A stretch of DNA of 64,000 bases from Amycolatopsis lexingtonensis (GTDB lineage: Bacteria > Actinomycetota > Actinomycetes > Mycobacteriales > Pseudonocardiaceae): NCBI RefSeq assembly GCF_014873755.1, contig NZ_JADBEG010000001.1, positions 7,662,501-7,726,500 on the forward strand. The letters run 5' to 3'. The position numbers and the translations under genes were made by a program. Of the stretch, positions 25,721 through 35,913 are shown piece by piece. The notes under the pieces are model-generated. The model had not been told where the DNA came from, made no database searches, and saw only the letters and a program-made list of their open reading frames with translations. The number at the start of each line of letters is the position of its first letter. Positions within the stretch are counted from its first letter, which is position 1.

Positions 25721-27466
25721 TCAGCTGGCCGCCGCCACCAGGCGTGCGTACGAACCGCCCGCCGAGAGCAGGGCCGAGTGCGGGCCCAGCTCCGTGATGC
25801 GGCCGTCCTCGACCACCGCGACCCGGTCGGCCGCCGCGGCCGTGTGCAGGCGGTGGGCGATCGCGATGACCGTCCGCCCGGACAGCACGCTGTTCAGCGA
25901 CCGCTCCAGGTCCCGCGCCGAGCCCGTGTCCAGCAGCGACGTCGCTTCGTCCAGCACCAGCGTGTGCGGGTCGGCCAGCACCACCCGGGCCAGCGCCAGC
26001 TGCTGCGCGATCGCCGCCGGCACCGGGTGCTCGCCGGAGCCCAGCTTCGTGTCGAGCCCGGACGGCAGCGACGCGACCCAGTCCGACGCGCCCGCCGAGG
26101 CCAGCGCGGCCAGCAGCTCGTCGTCCGTCCAATCGCCACCCGAACGCCGGGCCGGCAGGGCCAGGTTCTGCCGCAGGGTCCCCGAGAACACGTGGTGTTC
26201 CTGGGTCAGCAGCAGCACCTCGCCGCGCAGGACGTCGTCGGCCAGCGCCGAGACGTCCTGGCCGCCGATCCGCACCGAACCCGACGACGGCGCCGCGATG
26301 CCGGCCAGCAGCCGGCCGAGCGTCGACTTGCCCGCGCCGGACGGCCCGACGATCGCCAGCCGCTCGCCGCGCGGTACCCGCAGGTCGATGCCGTGCAGCA
26401 CCTCGCGGTCGGCGGTGTAGGCGAACCGGACGTCGTGCACGTCGATGTCGCGGCCGCGCGGCACCTCCGTCACCTTCTCCGCACCCTCGGCGGCCACCGA
26501 GTGGACACCGCGGATCCGGCGCGCCGCGGCCGCCGCGACCTGCAGGTCCTCCAGCCAGAACAGCGCCTCGTTCAGCGGCGCCGCCATCGCCTGCGTGTAC
26601 AGCAGCATCGTGGTGATCTCGCCGAGCCCTGCCCAGCCCCGCGTGTACGCGAGCAGCCCGAGCGGCAGCATGACCGCCAGCGGGACGACGTAGCTGATCT
26701 CCAGCGACGGCAGCCAGCGCAGCTGCAGCGCTCGCATCCGCCGCTCGCCGTAAATGCTGCGGTCCAGCGCCTCGTACGCCGCGCCGACCCGCCGGTCGGT
26801 CAGGCCGAGCGCCTCCACCGTGCGCGCGCCTTCGGCCGTCTCGTGGACGCTGGTGGTCAGGTCCGCCCAGCGGTCCAGCATCCACTGCATGACCGCCGGG
26901 ATCCGCCGCTGGTACCAGATGTTGACCGGCACCAGCAGCGGCACCGCGACCAGCAGGCCCAGCGCCAGCAGCGGCGACGTCAGCACCATCGCGACGACCG
27001 TGAACACCACGGTCACCGCCGCGACCAGGATCTCCGGCGCCGCGAACCGCGCCGCGTGGTCGATCCGGCCGAGGTCGGTGGTGGCCCGGCTGAGCAGGTC
27101 GCCGGTACCCGCCGCCTCGACGGTGCCGAGCGGCAGCTTCAGCGCCGTCCCGACGAACTCCTCGCGCGCGTTGGCCAGCACCAGCTCGCCGAACACCGCC
27201 CCGCGCAGCCGGGCGATCTTCCGCGCCAGCGCCTGCAGGAGCAGGATCCCTACGAACGCCGCCGCGAGCACGTCGACGTGGCCGGTGGTGGTGCCGGCCG
27301 CGACGTCGTCGACGAGCGCACCGAGCAGCTGCGGGCCGGCCAGCCCGATCAGCGTGGCCACCGCCAGCGCGCCCAGCAGCAGGCCGAACTCGCGTTTGTG
27401 GACCGCCGCCGTCCGCAGCGCCCAGCGGCGGACGTCCCGCCGGGACGCCGTGGGGAGCCGTTTCAT
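25721..27466 (-). CDS. ABC exporter half-transporter, subunit B (intact Walker A, lost signature)
   Basis: 581 residues: six-TM exporter domain (~20-310), then ATPase. Walker A '[16 protein letters not shown]', Q-loop '[11 protein letters not shown]', Walker B '[12 protein letters not shown]' and His switch 'VIAIAHRL' are intact. The LSGGQ signature is replaced by '[18 protein letters not shown]'. Its partner, translated first and overlapping by 4 nt, lacks Walker A but keeps the signature. The two must therefore form a heterodimer with a single working ATP site. Cargo unknown; multidrug-type heterodimers are the closest match. Confidence 0.9.
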   Translation of the reverse strand: MKRLPTASRRDVRRWALRTAAVHKREFGLLLGALAVATLIGLAGPQLLGALVDDVAAGTTTGHVDVLAAAFVGILLLQALARKIARLRGAVFGELVLANAREEFVGTALKLPLGTVEAAGTGDLLSRATTDLGRIDHAARFAAPEILVAAVTVVFTVVAMVLTSPLLALGLLVAVPLLVPVNIWYQRRIPAVMQWMLDRWADLTTSVHETAEGARTVEALGLTDRRVGAAYEALDRSIYGERRMRALQLRWLPSLEISYVVPLAVMLPLGLLAYTRGWAGLGEITTMLLYTQAMAAPLNEALFWLEDLQVAAAAARRIRGVHSVAAEGAEKVTEVPRGRDIDVHDVRFAYTADREVLHGIDLRVPRGERLAIVGPSGAGKSTLGRLLAGIAAPSSGSVRIGGQDVSALADDVLRGEVLLLTQEHHVFSGTLRQNLALPARRSGGDWTDDELLAALASAGASDWVASLPSGLDTKLGSGEHPVPAAIAQQLALARVVLADPHTLVLDEATSLLDTGSARDLERSLNSVLSGRTVIAIAHRLHTAAAADRVAVVEDGRITELGPHSALLSAGGSYARLVAAAS

Positions 27467-29097
27467 ACCGTCACTACCTTCGCGTTGAAGACTTCGTCCG
27501 CCACATGTGTCCACAATGGACTCTGGCTGAACACCACCGTCGTCTTGCCGCGGCGCAGCGCCGCGACGCGCTCGGTGATGCGTGCCTCCGTGTGCGCGTC
27601 GACCGCCGACGTCGGCTCGTCCAGCACCAGCACGTCGGCGTCGGCCGCCAGCGCGCGGGCCAGGTTCAGCCGCTGCCGCTGACCGCCGGACACCTCGCGG
27701 CCGCGCTCGCCGATCACCTCGTCGACGCCGCCGGGCAGCGCCTCCACGATGTCGTCGGCGTCGGCCGCGTACAGCGCTTCGGTGATGCCCACGCCGCTCT
27801 CCCGCGCCGGCGCCAGCTGCTCGCGCAACACGCCGGAGAACCAGATGTCCTGGTTGTGCGCGTAGACGACCCGCCGCCGCAGCTCCGCGAGCGCGACCTG
27901 GTCCGCCCGGACCCCGCCGACCAGCACCGCTTCGCCGTCGGCCGCGTCGGCGAACCGGGCCAGCCGGTCCGCCACCGCTTCGCCGCCGGCACCGAAGTCG
28001 ACGACCGTCAGGCGGCCGGGCGCGACCCGGACGCCGGACTCGGTGTCGACCAGCTCCAGCGGCCCTTCGGGCAGCGGCACCGGCGTCTCCGGGTCCGCCA
28101 GCTTCGGGCGGATCGCCAGCAGCGCCACGACCTTCCGCGACGCGACCAGCCCGGACGTGATCGAGCCGACCGCCTCGGTCGCGGCGGTGACCGGCCAGAT
28201 CAGGAACGCCGAAACGCCGTAGAACGCCACCAGCTGCCCGACGTCGATCGAGCCGGCCACGGCCAGCCGCGCGCCGAGCCAGGTGATCACCACGGTGACC
28301 AGGCCCGGCAGCGCGATCTCCGCCGCGGCCAGCCACGCCTCGGCCTTGCCGACCTCGACGCCGGCCCGCCGCACCCGCTGGCTCGTCTCGCGGAAGCGGG
28401 CGAAGAACCGCCGCTCGCCGCCGATGCCGCGCAGGATCCGCAGGCCGGACACGATGTCCGCGCCCAGCGCGTTGACGTCCCCGCGTTGCTCACGCTGCTT
28501 CGCCTTGCGCTTCTGCAGCGGCGCGAGCAGCGGGCCGATGCCGAGCACCGCGACCGGCACGCCGACCAGCGCGACCACGCCGAGCAGCGGCGACGTCGAG
28601 ACCAGCCACACCGCGACCACTACGAACGCCAGCAGCGAACCGACCGCGCGGCCGGTCATCTCGACGGTGTTGCCGATGTGGTTGATGTCGGTGGTGCTGA
28701 CGGCGACGAGGTTGCCGGTCGTCGTCTGCTCGCGCAGGCCGGCGCCGACGCGGGTGGTGTGCGCCGACACGGTGCGCTGCGTCGTGCCCGCGCCGTGCAG
28801 CCACAGGCCGTAGTTGAGGAAGTGCAGCCAGGTCCCGAAGACCGTCTGCACCAGGCCGAGGACGGCCGCCGCGAGCGCCCAGCGCCCGACGGCGGCGCCG
28901 TCGTGCGCGCCGATGGCGCCGATGCCCTGGCCGACGACCAGCGGCAGCAGCGCACCGGGAAGCGCCCAGACGACACCGATCGCGGCCGCGCCCAGCACCG
29001 TCCCGAGCCGGGCCCGGAAGACGGCGAGCAGGAAGCGGCTCGCGGTCGGCCGCGCGGGCAGCCGCAGCGGCGGAAGGGGGTATGTGGCGGAAAGCAC
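27463..29097 (-). CDS. ABC exporter half-transporter, subunit A (lost Walker A, intact signature)
   Basis: 544 residues, GTG start. Exporter TM domain with '[20 protein letters not shown]' and '[11 protein letters not shown]'-type helices. In the ATPase the P-loop region reads '[17 protein letters not shown]' with no GxxGxGK[ST], and the His-switch region reads 'VVFSQSPLW' with Gln for His. The signature '[15 protein letters not shown]' and Walker B '[12 protein letters not shown]' are normal. It therefore donates only the signature to the composite site. Upstream lies a 234-bp divergent gap to purL. Confidence 0.88.
   Translation of the reverse strand: MLSATYPLPPLRLPARPTASRFLLAVFRARLGTVLGAAAIGVVWALPGALLPLVVGQGIGAIGAHDGAAVGRWALAAAVLGLVQTVFGTWLHFLNYGLWLHGAGTTQRTVSAHTTRVGAGLREQTTTGNLVAVSTTDINHIGNTVEMTGRAVGSLLAFVVVAVWLVSTSPLLGVVALVGVPVAVLGIGPLLAPLQKRKAKQREQRGDVNALGADIVSGLRILRGIGGERRFFARFRETSQRVRRAGVEVGKAEAWLAAAEIALPGLVTVVITWLGARLAVAGSIDVGQLVAFYGVSAFLIWPVTAATEAVGSITSGLVASRKVVALLAIRPKLADPETPVPLPEGPLELVDTESGVRVAPGRLTVVDFGAGGEAVADRLARFADAADGEAVLVGGVRADQVALAELRRRVVYAHNQDIWFSGVLREQLAPARESGVGITEALYAADADDIVEALPGGVDEVIGERGREVSGGQRQRLNLARALAADADVLVLDEPTSAVDAHTEARITERVAALRRGKTTVVFSQSPLWTHVADEVFNAKVVTV
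27509..27521. repeat. GTCCA-N3-TGGAC palindromic word (in exporter subunit A)
   Basis: GTCCACAATGGAC, identical to the copy at 8992; here on the antisense side of coding sequence near the gene's 3' end. Confidence 0.5.
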
Positions 29098-29318
29098 GAT
29101 TCTTGACGGTAAGCCGACCCCCGGACGAAGGCGACCGATTTTCGGGCCGCGCGGCTTGGGGGACCCCCGGTTTCAACGTTACTCGCGGGGTCCGACAATT
29201 CGGGGGCCCGCGCGCCCGGGTTGTCCCCAGGCCGGGCCGCGGTGTCGCGCCGCTCACACCCGCCGGTGGCCGTCCCGATTTCGGTGGCCCACCGTCCGGG
29301 GCACCACCGGGCGGCCCG

Positions 29319-29324
29319 TATCCT
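29319..29324 (+). promoter_or_regulatory. -10 hexamer, putative leaderless purL promoter
   Basis: TATCCT ends 7 nt before the GTG at 29332; the gap GGCGGCC has no clear ribosome site. The upstream gap 29098-29331 shows no gene. Confidence 0.42.
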
Positions 29325-29331
29325 GGCGGCC

Positions 29332-31638
29332 GTGGCGAACCCTGACACGGACACCGTGACCAGCACCGTTGACACCACCGAGCGCGCCGGGGCGACCCCG
29401 GAGCACACCCAGCCGTATCGCGAATTGGGTCTTGCCGACGACGAGTACGCCCGCATCCGGGAAATCCTCGGCCGCCGGCCCACCGACGCCGAGCTGGCCA
29501 TGTACTCGGTGATGTGGAGCGAGCACTGCTCCTACAAGTCGTCGAAGAAGCACCTGCGCTACTTCGGGGAGACCGCCACCGACGAGATGAAGGCCAAGAT
29601 GCTGGCCGGCATCGGCGAAAACGCGGGCGTCGTCGACATCGGCGAGGGCTGGGCGGTCACCTTCAAGGTGGAGAGCCACAACCACCCGTCCTATGTGGAG
29701 CCCTACCAGGGTGCCGCGACCGGCGTCGGCGGCATCGTCCGCGACATCATGGCGATGGGCGCGCGGCCGCTCGCGGTCGCCGACGCGCTGCGCTTCGGCC
29801 CGGCCGACGCCCCCGACACCAAGCGCGTGCTGCCCGGCGTCGTGGCCGGCGTCGGCGGCTACGGCAACTGCCTCGGCCTGCCGAACATCGGTGGCGAGCT
29901 CGTCTTCGACCCGTCCTACGCCGGCAACCCGCTGGTGAACGCCCTGTGCGTCGGCGCGATGCGCGTCGAAGACCTGCACCTCGCGTTCGCGTCCGGCACG
30001 GGCAACAAGATCATCCTGTTCGGCGCGCGCACCGGCCTCGACGGCATCGGCGGCGTTTCCGTCCTGGCGAGTGACACCTTTTCGGGTGACGAGTCGGCGT
30101 CCGGCCGCAAGAAGCTCCCGAGCGTCCAGGTCGGCGACCCGTTCACCGAGAAGGTGCTCATCGAGTGCTGCCTCGAGCTGTTCGCGCAGAAGCTGGTCGT
30201 CGGCATCCAGGACCTCGGCGGCGCCGGGCTGTCCTGCGCGACGTCCGAGCTGGCCGCGGCCGGCGACGGCGGCATGCACATCTACCTCGACCGCGTTCCG
30301 TTGCGCGCCACCGGGATGACGCCCGCCGAGGTGCTCTCGAGCGAGTCGCAGGAGCGCATGTGCGCGGTCGTCTCGCCGGAGAACGTCGAGGCGTTCATGG
30401 CGGTCTGCCGCAAGTGGGACGTCATCGCCACCGACATCGGCGAGGTCACCGACGGCGAGCACCTGGTCATCACCTGGCACGACGAGGTCGTTGTCGACGT
30501 CCCGGCGCACACTGTGGCGCACCAGGGCCCGGTGTACGACCGGCCGATCGAGCGACCGTCCACTCAGGACGCGCTGATCGCGGACACCTCGGCGACGCTG
30601 CCGCGTCCGTCCACTCCGGACGAATTGCGCGCGGACGTGCTGCGGTTGATCGCCTCGCCGAACCAGGCGTCGAAGGAATGGGTGACGTCGCAGTACGACC
30701 GGTACGTGCGCGGCAATTCCGTGCTGTCGCAGCCGTCGGACTCCGGCATGATCCGGATCGACGAGTCGTCCGGCCGAGGCGTCTCGGTGGCGACGGACTG
30801 CAACAGCAAGTTCGTCTACCTCGACCCGTACCGCGGCGCGCAGCTGGCGCTGGCGGAGGCGTACCGCAACGTGGCGACGGGTGGCGCGACCCCGGTCGCG
30901 GTCTCGGACTGCCTGAATTTCGGCGCCCCGACCGACCCGGGCGTGATGTGGCAGTTCGAGCAGGCGGTCCACGGCCTCGCGGACGGCTGCGTCGAGCTCG
31001 GCATCCCGGTGACGGGCGGCAACGTGAGCTTCTTCAACCAGACCGGTTCGACGGCGATCCTGCCGACCCCGGTGATCGGCGTCCTCGGCGTGATCGACGA
31101 CGTCACCCGCCGCATCCCGACCGGCATCGGCGCGGAAGCGGGCGAAACCCTGCTGCTGCTGGGGGAAACGCACGACGAGCTGGACGGTTCGGCGTGGGCC
31201 CGCGAGCTGCACGGCCACCTCGGCGGCGTGCCCCCGCGCGTGGACCTGGCGCGGGAGAAGCTGCTGGGCGAGATCCTGGTGGCGGGCTCCCGCGACGGCA
31301 TGATCTCGGCCGCGCACGACCTGTCCGACGGCGGCCTGATCCAGACGCTGGTCGAGACCGTCCTGATCGGACAGTGCGGCGCCCGGGTCTTCCTCGACAC
31401 CGACCAGGACCCGTTCGTCCAGCTGTTCTCCGAGTCGGCGGGCCGCGTGCTGGTGGCGGTCCCGCGCACGGAGGAGCTGCGCTTCACGGAGATGTGCACC
31501 GCGCGCGGCCTGCCGTGGCGCAAGACCGGCGTGGTCGACCCGGAGTCGGGCACGCTGGAGCTGCAGGGCATCACGGAGTTCACGCTGGACGAGCTGCGCG
31601 AGGTGTGGGAAGGCGCCCTGCCGGCGCTGTTCGACTGA
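29332..31638 (+). CDS. purL: phosphoribosylformylglycinamidine synthase subunit PurL
   Basis: 768 residues from GTG 29332, the short PurL form that needs separate PurS and PurQ, both present upstream. Active-site '[18 protein letters not shown]', ATP/metal segments '[20 protein letters not shown]' and '[14 protein letters not shown]', '[15 protein letters not shown]', and the pseudo-symmetric second half '[20 protein letters not shown]' and 'ITGGNVSF'-like '[13 protein letters not shown]'. It catalyses ATP-dependent conversion of FGAR to FGAM. A hairpin follows directly after the stop. Confidence 0.96.
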   Translation: MANPDTDTVTSTVDTTERAGATPEHTQPYRELGLADDEYARIREILGRRPTDAELAMYSVMWSEHCSYKSSKKHLRYFGETATDEMKAKMLAGIGENAGVVDIGEGWAVTFKVESHNHPSYVEPYQGAATGVGGIVRDIMAMGARPLAVADALRFGPADAPDTKRVLPGVVAGVGGYGNCLGLPNIGGELVFDPSYAGNPLVNALCVGAMRVEDLHLAFASGTGNKIILFGARTGLDGIGGVSVLASDTFSGDESASGRKKLPSVQVGDPFTEKVLIECCLELFAQKLVVGIQDLGGAGLSCATSELAAAGDGGMHIYLDRVPLRATGMTPAEVLSSESQERMCAVVSPENVEAFMAVCRKWDVIATDIGEVTDGEHLVITWHDEVVVDVPAHTVAHQGPVYDRPIERPSTQDALIADTSATLPRPSTPDELRADVLRLIASPNQASKEWVTSQYDRYVRGNSVLSQPSDSGMIRIDESSGRGVSVATDCNSKFVYLDPYRGAQLALAEAYRNVATGGATPVAVSDCLNFGAPTDPGVMWQFEQAVHGLADGCVELGIPVTGGNVSFFNQTGSTAILPTPVIGVLGVIDDVTRRIPTGIGAEAGETLLLLGETHDELDGSAWARELHGHLGGVPPRVDLAREKLLGEILVAGSRDGMISAAHDLSDGGLIQTLVETVLIGQCGARVFLDTDQDPFVQLFSESAGRVLVAVPRTEELRFTEMCTARGLPWRKTGVVDPESGTLELQGITEFTLDELREVWEGALPALFD

Positions 31639-31650
31639 GCCGTTCCGGTC

Positions 31651-31678
31651 TGTCCACAACCCGAGCGGGCTGTGGACA
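31651..31678. terminator. hairpin downstream of purL
   Basis: TGTCCACA (31651-31658) pairs with TGTGGACA (31671-31678); inside, CCCG (31660-31663) pairs with CGGG (31666-31669). It lies 12 bp after the purL stop and before a converging gene. Confidence 0.6.
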
Positions 31679-31758
31679 GACCGGGCTCGGCAACGGGTTT
31701 CGTCGCACCCCGCCGGTAGACTGGACTCGGGGACGCCCCCCGGAGGAGGGCGGGGGTG

Positions 31759-32862
31759 TCAGCCCCGCTTCGCGACGATCCGCAAGTCCCCGTCGTGCAG
31801 TTCCTCGAAGTCCCAAGCCTCCGGCAGCTGCACGTCCTTCTCGGCCCGGACCCGCGTGTTGTACAACGAAACCGCCGCCGGCAGCTCGGCGAACCGCAGG
31901 TCGGTCTGCCCACCGAACGAAGCCCGCCGCAGGTCGAGCGATCCCGTCACCCGCACCCCGCCGAACAGCGCGTCGTTGCCGAACTTCGCGTCCTTGAACG
32001 TCGTCTCCCCGGCGAACGTCGTGTCCGTGAAGTCCGTCAGCTCCGCGAACTCAGTCCCGCTGAACCAGGCGTGACTCTCGAAAACCGCGCCCCGGCACCG
32101 GAAGTACCCGATCAGCCGCCCTCGGCCGGTGCCCGCCGCCGTGAAGTACACGCGGCCCGTGAACCGGCAGCCGCTGAAGTTGGTGCTGCTGTGCAGGGCC
32201 GCGTAGCGCAGCAGCATCCCGCCGATCCGGCACCCCGAAAAATCGAGGTATTCGACGATCGCGCCGGTCAGGTCGAGGTCGTAATCCGGGGCGTCCGGCG
32301 AAGAAGCCGGCGGCAGCAGGTCCTTCACCAGTCGCTGCGCGGTGAGCCGCACCTGCAGCTCCTGCTCCTGCTCGGGCGTGCCCCGGGTGCCGTCGCGTTC
32401 CTTGCGGTCGAGGTCCTTGTCGTAGCGCGGGTGCTCGAACGGCCGCCGCAGGTACGAGCACAGCACGTCCAGGACCGTCTGCGTGTACTCCGGCCGGCTC
32501 CGCGCCAGCCCCGCCAGCGCGTGCAGCGCACCCACGCGCACCTGGTCCGCGGCGTGGCCGAGCAGCTCGACCGCCTTCGCGAACCGCTCGTCCGCCACCC
32601 GCTCGCGGTCCTGTTCCGCGCGCTGCGACTCGAGTTCGTGCCGGCGGCGTTCGACGTCCTGGCGGCGTTCCTCGACCCGGCGGCGCCGGTCGTTGAGCCA
32701 CAGCGCGTACAGCGCCACGATCGCGCCGCCGGCGAGACCGCCCGTCTTCAGCGCGTCACTGCGGCTGGTGGCGGGGTCGGTCAGCAGCCAGCCGCCGACC
32801 CCCAGCAGCAGCACCAGCGACGCGAAGAACGTCCACGCCAGCGGTGATCGCCACAGCTTCAC
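31759..32862 (-). CDS. membrane-anchored pentapeptide-repeat protein
   Basis: 367 residues. Two N-terminal membrane helices (~8-28 and ~39-55), a charged coiled-coil segment ('RRRVEERRQDVERRRHELES'), a helical stretch of ~100 residues, then from ~200 an F-type pentapeptide-repeat helix: 'YLDFSGCRIGGMLLRYAALH', 'AVFESHAWFSGTEFAELTDF' and 'TTFAGETTFKDAKFGNDALF'. Such beta-helices act as scaffolds; no enzymatic role is known. The downstream neighbour gene starts 4 bp before it, so the two form a minus-strand pair. Confidence 0.82.
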   Translation of the reverse strand: MKLWRSPLAWTFFASLVLLLGVGGWLLTDPATSRSDALKTGGLAGGAIVALYALWLNDRRRRVEERRQDVERRRHELESQRAEQDRERVADERFAKAVELLGHAADQVRVGALHALAGLARSRPEYTQTVLDVLCSYLRRPFEHPRYDKDLDRKERDGTRGTPEQEQELQVRLTAQRLVKDLLPPASSPDAPDYDLDLTGAIVEYLDFSGCRIGGMLLRYAALHSSTNFSGCRFTGRVYFTAAGTGRGRLIGYFRCRGAVFESHAWFSGTEFAELTDFTDTTFAGETTFKDAKFGNDALFGGVRVTGSLDLRRASFGGQTDLRFAELPAAVSLYNTRVRAEKDVQLPEAWDFEELHDGDLRIVAKRG

Positions 32863-32866
32863 CCGC

Positions 32867-33775
32867 TCAGGAAACCAGCATGGTGCTGACGCAGAAACCC
32901 TTGTCGTCGAAGTTCGTCGCGCTCAGCGTGCCCTTGACGTTCTTGCCGGCGGACGTCCCGGTGACCTGGCCCTCGACCAGGTACTCGTCGTCCGGCACCT
33001 CGCCGAGCTGCAGCTTCAGCGGCGGCTTGAGGAACGTGTCGAGCCACGAGTCGAGCAGGTCCTTCGAGTCGGCGCAGCCCAGCGCGATCGCGCCGGCCTT
33101 GTCGCCGCCGTTCAGCTTGTCGATGAAGCCTTGCAGGACCGCCTTGGCGTCCGAAGCACCCGAGCCTGACGGGGCTTTGGAAGTCGGCGTCGTCTTCTTG
33201 GGCGTGCTCGTCTTCGGGGCCGTCGGCTTCGCGGACGTGCTCGACGACGGCGGCGCCGCGACGGTCGTGTCGTCCTTCGACAGGAAGAACCCGGGCGCGA
33301 CGAAACCGGTGACGCCCAGCGCCGCCAGCACGACGACCACGGTGGCGCCGATGGCGATCCACATCCCGGTCTTGCTCTTCTTCGGCGGCGCCGGCGGCCC
33401 GCCGAAGCCCTGCGCGTAGCCGGCCTGGTTCGGGTCCCAGCCGGACATCTGGCCGCCCTGGTTCGGGTCCCAGGCCTGCTGGCCGTACTGCTGCGCGTTC
33501 GGGTCCGCCCACGCCGACTGCTGCTGCTGCGCGTTGGGGTCGCCCCACTGCGGCTGCGGGCTCGCCGGGAAGCCGCCCGACGGGTAACCCTGCTGCTGCT
33601 GCTGGCTCGGGTCCCAGCCCTGCGGGTACTGCTGCGTCGGGTACGGCTGTTGCTGCTGGTTGGGGTCCCACCCGCCCTGCTGCGGGTACGGCTGCTGCGG
33701 GAAGCCGCCGGACTGCGGCTGCTGGCCGTACGGGTCGGGCTGGCCGGGCTGGCCCGGCTGAGGCGGGTACGTCAT
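32867..33775 (-). CDS. Pro/Gln-rich membrane protein with extracytoplasmic DUF4878-like domain
   Basis: 302 residues. The first ~130 are a disordered cytoplasmic tail with repeats of 'GWDPNQ', 'QQPYPTQQ' and 'WADPNAQQ'. One membrane helix (~137-160, 'MWIAIGATVVVVLAALGVTG') is followed by a Ser/Thr/Pro/Lys linker and a ~100-residue domain ('AKAVLQGFIDKLNGGDKAGA') resembling the NTF2-like DUF4878 fold. Such proteins are frequent in actinobacterial envelopes; function unknown. Transcribed just upstream of the pentapeptide-repeat gene (4-bp gap). Confidence 0.72.
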   Translation of the reverse strand: MTYPPQPGQPGQPDPYGQQPQSGGFPQQPYPQQGGWDPNQQQQPYPTQQYPQGWDPSQQQQQGYPSGGFPASPQPQWGDPNAQQQQSAWADPNAQQYGQQAWDPNQGGQMSGWDPNQAGYAQGFGGPPAPPKKSKTGMWIAIGATVVVVLAALGVTGFVAPGFFLSKDDTTVAAPPSSSTSAKPTAPKTSTPKKTTPTSKAPSGSGASDAKAVLQGFIDKLNGGDKAGAIALGCADSKDLLDSWLDTFLKPPLKLQLGEVPDDEYLVEGQVTGTSAGKNVKGTLSATNFDDKGFCVSTMLVS

Positions 33776-33891
33776 CTTTCATGCCTTCCGGGCGCTGGGT
33801 GTTTCGTCCGCGTTCCGACGTCCGGTGGACGCGAGCGGTTCCCCAGGACGTGTGCGCAGCATTCTGCAAGCTCGGACGGTACGGCATGAAA

Positions 33892-33939
33892 CCGGCTCCC
33901 GGCCGGGCCGACGCGAAGTCGTCACGAACCGGGAGCCGG
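33892..33939. terminator. hairpin downstream of GH25 gene
   Basis: CCGGCTCCCGG (33892-33902) and CCGGGAGCCGG (33929-33939) are perfect 11-bp arms with a 26-nt loop. Lies 12 bp past the minus-strand stop at 33951. Confidence 0.6.
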
Positions 33940-33950
33940 GGTGGTGCGGG

Positions 33951-34820
33951 TCAGCCGTTGGCGAGTGCCTGGAGCCGGTCGTAGGCACCGTTGAAGGTGT
34001 CCTGGTCGAGCGGGCTCGAGGTGTACTGCCAGACGGTGTAGTAGCTCCAGTTGTACGGCAGGGTGCCCACCGTCGACGCGTACCGCGCGACCCACAGCGG
34101 GGCCGTGCTGGAGAAGTCACCGCTCACACAGCTGCTCCACCAGCTCGTCGACGTGTAGATCACCGGGTACCGGCCGGTCAGGGAGTGGTAGGTGTCGTGG
34201 AAGTCGAGGATCCACGACGTCATCCCGGCCTTGCTCAGCCCGTAACAGGTCGCGCCGTACGGGTTGTACTCCATGTCGAGCGCGCCCGGCAGGGTCTTGC
34301 CGTCCCTCGACCAGCCGCCGCCGTGGGCCACGAAGTACTTGGCCTGCGCCGCGCCGCTCGAGGTGTTCGGCGTGGCGAAGTGGTACGCGCCGCGGATGAA
34401 GCCCTGGTTGTAGGAGCCGTTGTACTGCTGCGCGAAGTACGGGTTGGTGTAGCTGGTGCTCTCGGTGGCCTTGGTCCAGACGAACCGCTTGCCCTGGTTC
34501 CACCAGCTCGCCCAGTCGACGTTGCCCTGGTAGCTGGCGACGTCCATGCCGGCGACGGTGGCCAGCACCTGGTTGGGGACCGCCTGGGCCGGCTGCGGCT
34601 GCTGAGCCGCCTTCTGCGTGTCCGGTGTCGACTTGTCGCCTTCGACGCGCCGGATCTGCGACCCCAGTTCGTGGTTGTGCTGTGCGATGTCCGCGTTGAT
34701 CGCGGCGACCGGGTCGGCCTCGGGGGAGAACGTCGCCGCCTGCGCCGTGCTGCCGAGCAGGAGCAGCGTGGCCGGGACGACCAGGGCGGCGAACAGCCGC
34801 ACTCTTCGGGAAGTGGACAT
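33951..34820 (-). CDS. secreted GH25 muramidase (lysozyme) 1
   Basis: 289 residues. Signal peptide 'LFAALVVPATLLLLGSTAQA', a ~65-residue linker, then GH25: 'GMDVASYQGNVDWASWW' (catalytic-site Asp), 'FVWTKATES', 'FIRGAYHFA', the D-x-E motif in 'LPGALDMEYNPYG', 'YPVIYTSTSWW' and 'TVWQYTS'. It cleaves the MurNAc-GlcNAc bond of peptidoglycan outside the cell. The neighbouring gene is a second GH25 copy, closely similar across the catalytic domain, so a tandem duplication is evident. Confidence 0.92.
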   Translation of the reverse strand: MSTSRRVRLFAALVVPATLLLLGSTAQAATFSPEADPVAAINADIAQHNHELGSQIRRVEGDKSTPDTQKAAQQPQPAQAVPNQVLATVAGMDVASYQGNVDWASWWNQGKRFVWTKATESTSYTNPYFAQQYNGSYNQGFIRGAYHFATPNTSSGAAQAKYFVAHGGGWSRDGKTLPGALDMEYNPYGATCYGLSKAGMTSWILDFHDTYHSLTGRYPVIYTSTSWWSSCVSGDFSSTAPLWVARYASTVGTLPYNWSYYTVWQYTSSPLDQDTFNGAYDRLQALANG

Positions 34821-34850
34821 GATGGAATCCCTTCACAGAACCCTCGCTGA

Positions 34851-34876
34851 GGGCGGCTATGTGCAGGTAGCCGCCC
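34851..34876. promoter_or_regulatory. hairpin in 5' region of GH25 gene 1
   Basis: GGGCGGCTA (34851-34859) and TAGCCGCCC (34868-34876), 8-nt loop, 31 bp before the minus-strand ATG. It could be a 5'-UTR control hairpin or a terminator of the upstream gene. I could not match it to a known riboswitch core. Confidence 0.35.
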
Positions 34877-35013
34877 GGGCACGATTGTTGAGGACGGGAT
34901 GGCGGTTTGTCACTCAGTTCCGTGAAATTGGGTATACGCGTGGGTGATTTTCTCGGGAAGTCGATCTTCAATTCGTGACTGGTTAACACCTATTACCGGG
35001 GGCGCTGCGCCGT

Positions 35014-35814
35014 TCAGCCCAGCGCGAGCGCGAGCAGCCGGTCGGCCGGGCCGTTGAACCAGTTCTGGTCGCCGGGCAGGGGGCCGCGGTCGGCGAACTG
35101 CCAGATCGTGTGCACGCCCCAGCCGGCGGGCAGCTCGCCGATGTAGGTGTTGTAGCGGGCGATCCAGAGCGGGTTGTTCCCGAAGCCCCCGTTGTTCGCG
35201 GTGCAGCGCTTCCACCAGCTCGTCGACGTGTAGATCGTCGGGTAGCGGCCGGTCGCCGCGCGGTAGGTCTCGGAGAAGTCACTGATCCAGCGGACCATGC
35301 CGGCGGCGTCCTTGCCGTAGCAGGTTTCGCCGTACGGGTTGTACTCCGCGTCGAGCGCGCCGGGCAGGGTCCGGCCGTCGGCCGACCAGCCGCCGCCGTG
35401 GGCGAGGAAGTACCGCGCCTGCGCGGCCCCGTCGGAGACGTCCGGCCGCGCGAAGTGGTAGGCGCCGCGGATCAGGCCGGCGTCGTACGAGCCGTTGTAC
35501 TGCTGCGCGAACTGCGGGTTGACGAAGCCGGTGCCCTCGGTCGCCTTGACGTAGACGAACTTGGCGCCGGCGCGCGCCGCGCCCGGCCAGTCGACCGGGC
35601 CCTGGTGCCCGCTGACGTCGTGCCCGAGCTGCTGGTCGTCGGACCCGTACAGCACATCGGGCGCCGCGCCGACCCCTTCCACCTTGGCGATCTGCGAACC
35701 CGCGAAGTGTTCTTCGGCCCCGGCGTAGATGTCCTGTGCGGTCGCCGGCGACTGGCCGGCGACGAGCAGGACCGCGGCGGCGAGGGGTAGCGATATCCGA
35801 CGATTCACCCTCAT
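35014..35814 (-). CDS. secreted GH25 muramidase (lysozyme) 2
   Basis: 266 residues from ATG 35814, with GGGGAG 4 nt upstream (GTG 35823 is a weaker alternative). Signal peptide 'ISLPLAAAVLLVAGQSPATA'. GH25 domain: 'LGHDVSGHQGPVDWPGA', 'FVYVKATEGTGFVNPQFA', the D-x-E motif in 'LPGALDAEYNPYG', 'YPTIYTSTSWW' and 'TIWQFAD'. Compared with copy 1 the linker is shorter. Separated from copy 1 by 193 bp that include its own hairpin, so the two are probably separately expressed. Confidence 0.92.
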   Translation of the reverse strand: MRVNRRISLPLAAAVLLVAGQSPATAQDIYAGAEEHFAGSQIAKVEGVGAAPDVLYGSDDQQLGHDVSGHQGPVDWPGAARAGAKFVYVKATEGTGFVNPQFAQQYNGSYDAGLIRGAYHFARPDVSDGAAQARYFLAHGGGWSADGRTLPGALDAEYNPYGETCYGKDAAGMVRWISDFSETYRAATGRYPTIYTSTSWWKRCTANNGGFGNNPLWIARYNTYIGELPAGWGVHTIWQFADRGPLPGDQNWFNGPADRLLALALG

Positions 35815-35856
35815 GCTCCCCACCGGTCTCGTGAGACTTATCCAGCCTCACGATGC

Positions 35857-35885
35857 ACCCGAGTCGCCGATCCGGCGACTCGGGT
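35857..35885. terminator. hairpin downstream of SseB-like gene
   Basis: ACCCGAGTCGCCG (35857-35869), loop ATC, CGGCGACTCGGGT (35873-35885): a perfect 13-bp stem 28 bp past the minus-strand stop at 35914. Confidence 0.68.
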
Positions 35886-35913
35886 TGTCACTCGATGGGG
35901 TTAAACCCGCAGG

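Noticed and set aside
29254..31659. 800-codon antisense frame across purL
   Set aside because: Shadow of purL with His/Arg/Asp-rich composition; no start context or motif.
34821..35013. c-di-AMP (ydaO-type) riboswitch upstream of the GH25 gene, as found for other wall hydrolases
   Set aside because: One hairpin is present but I could not match the conserved joining segments of that riboswitch.
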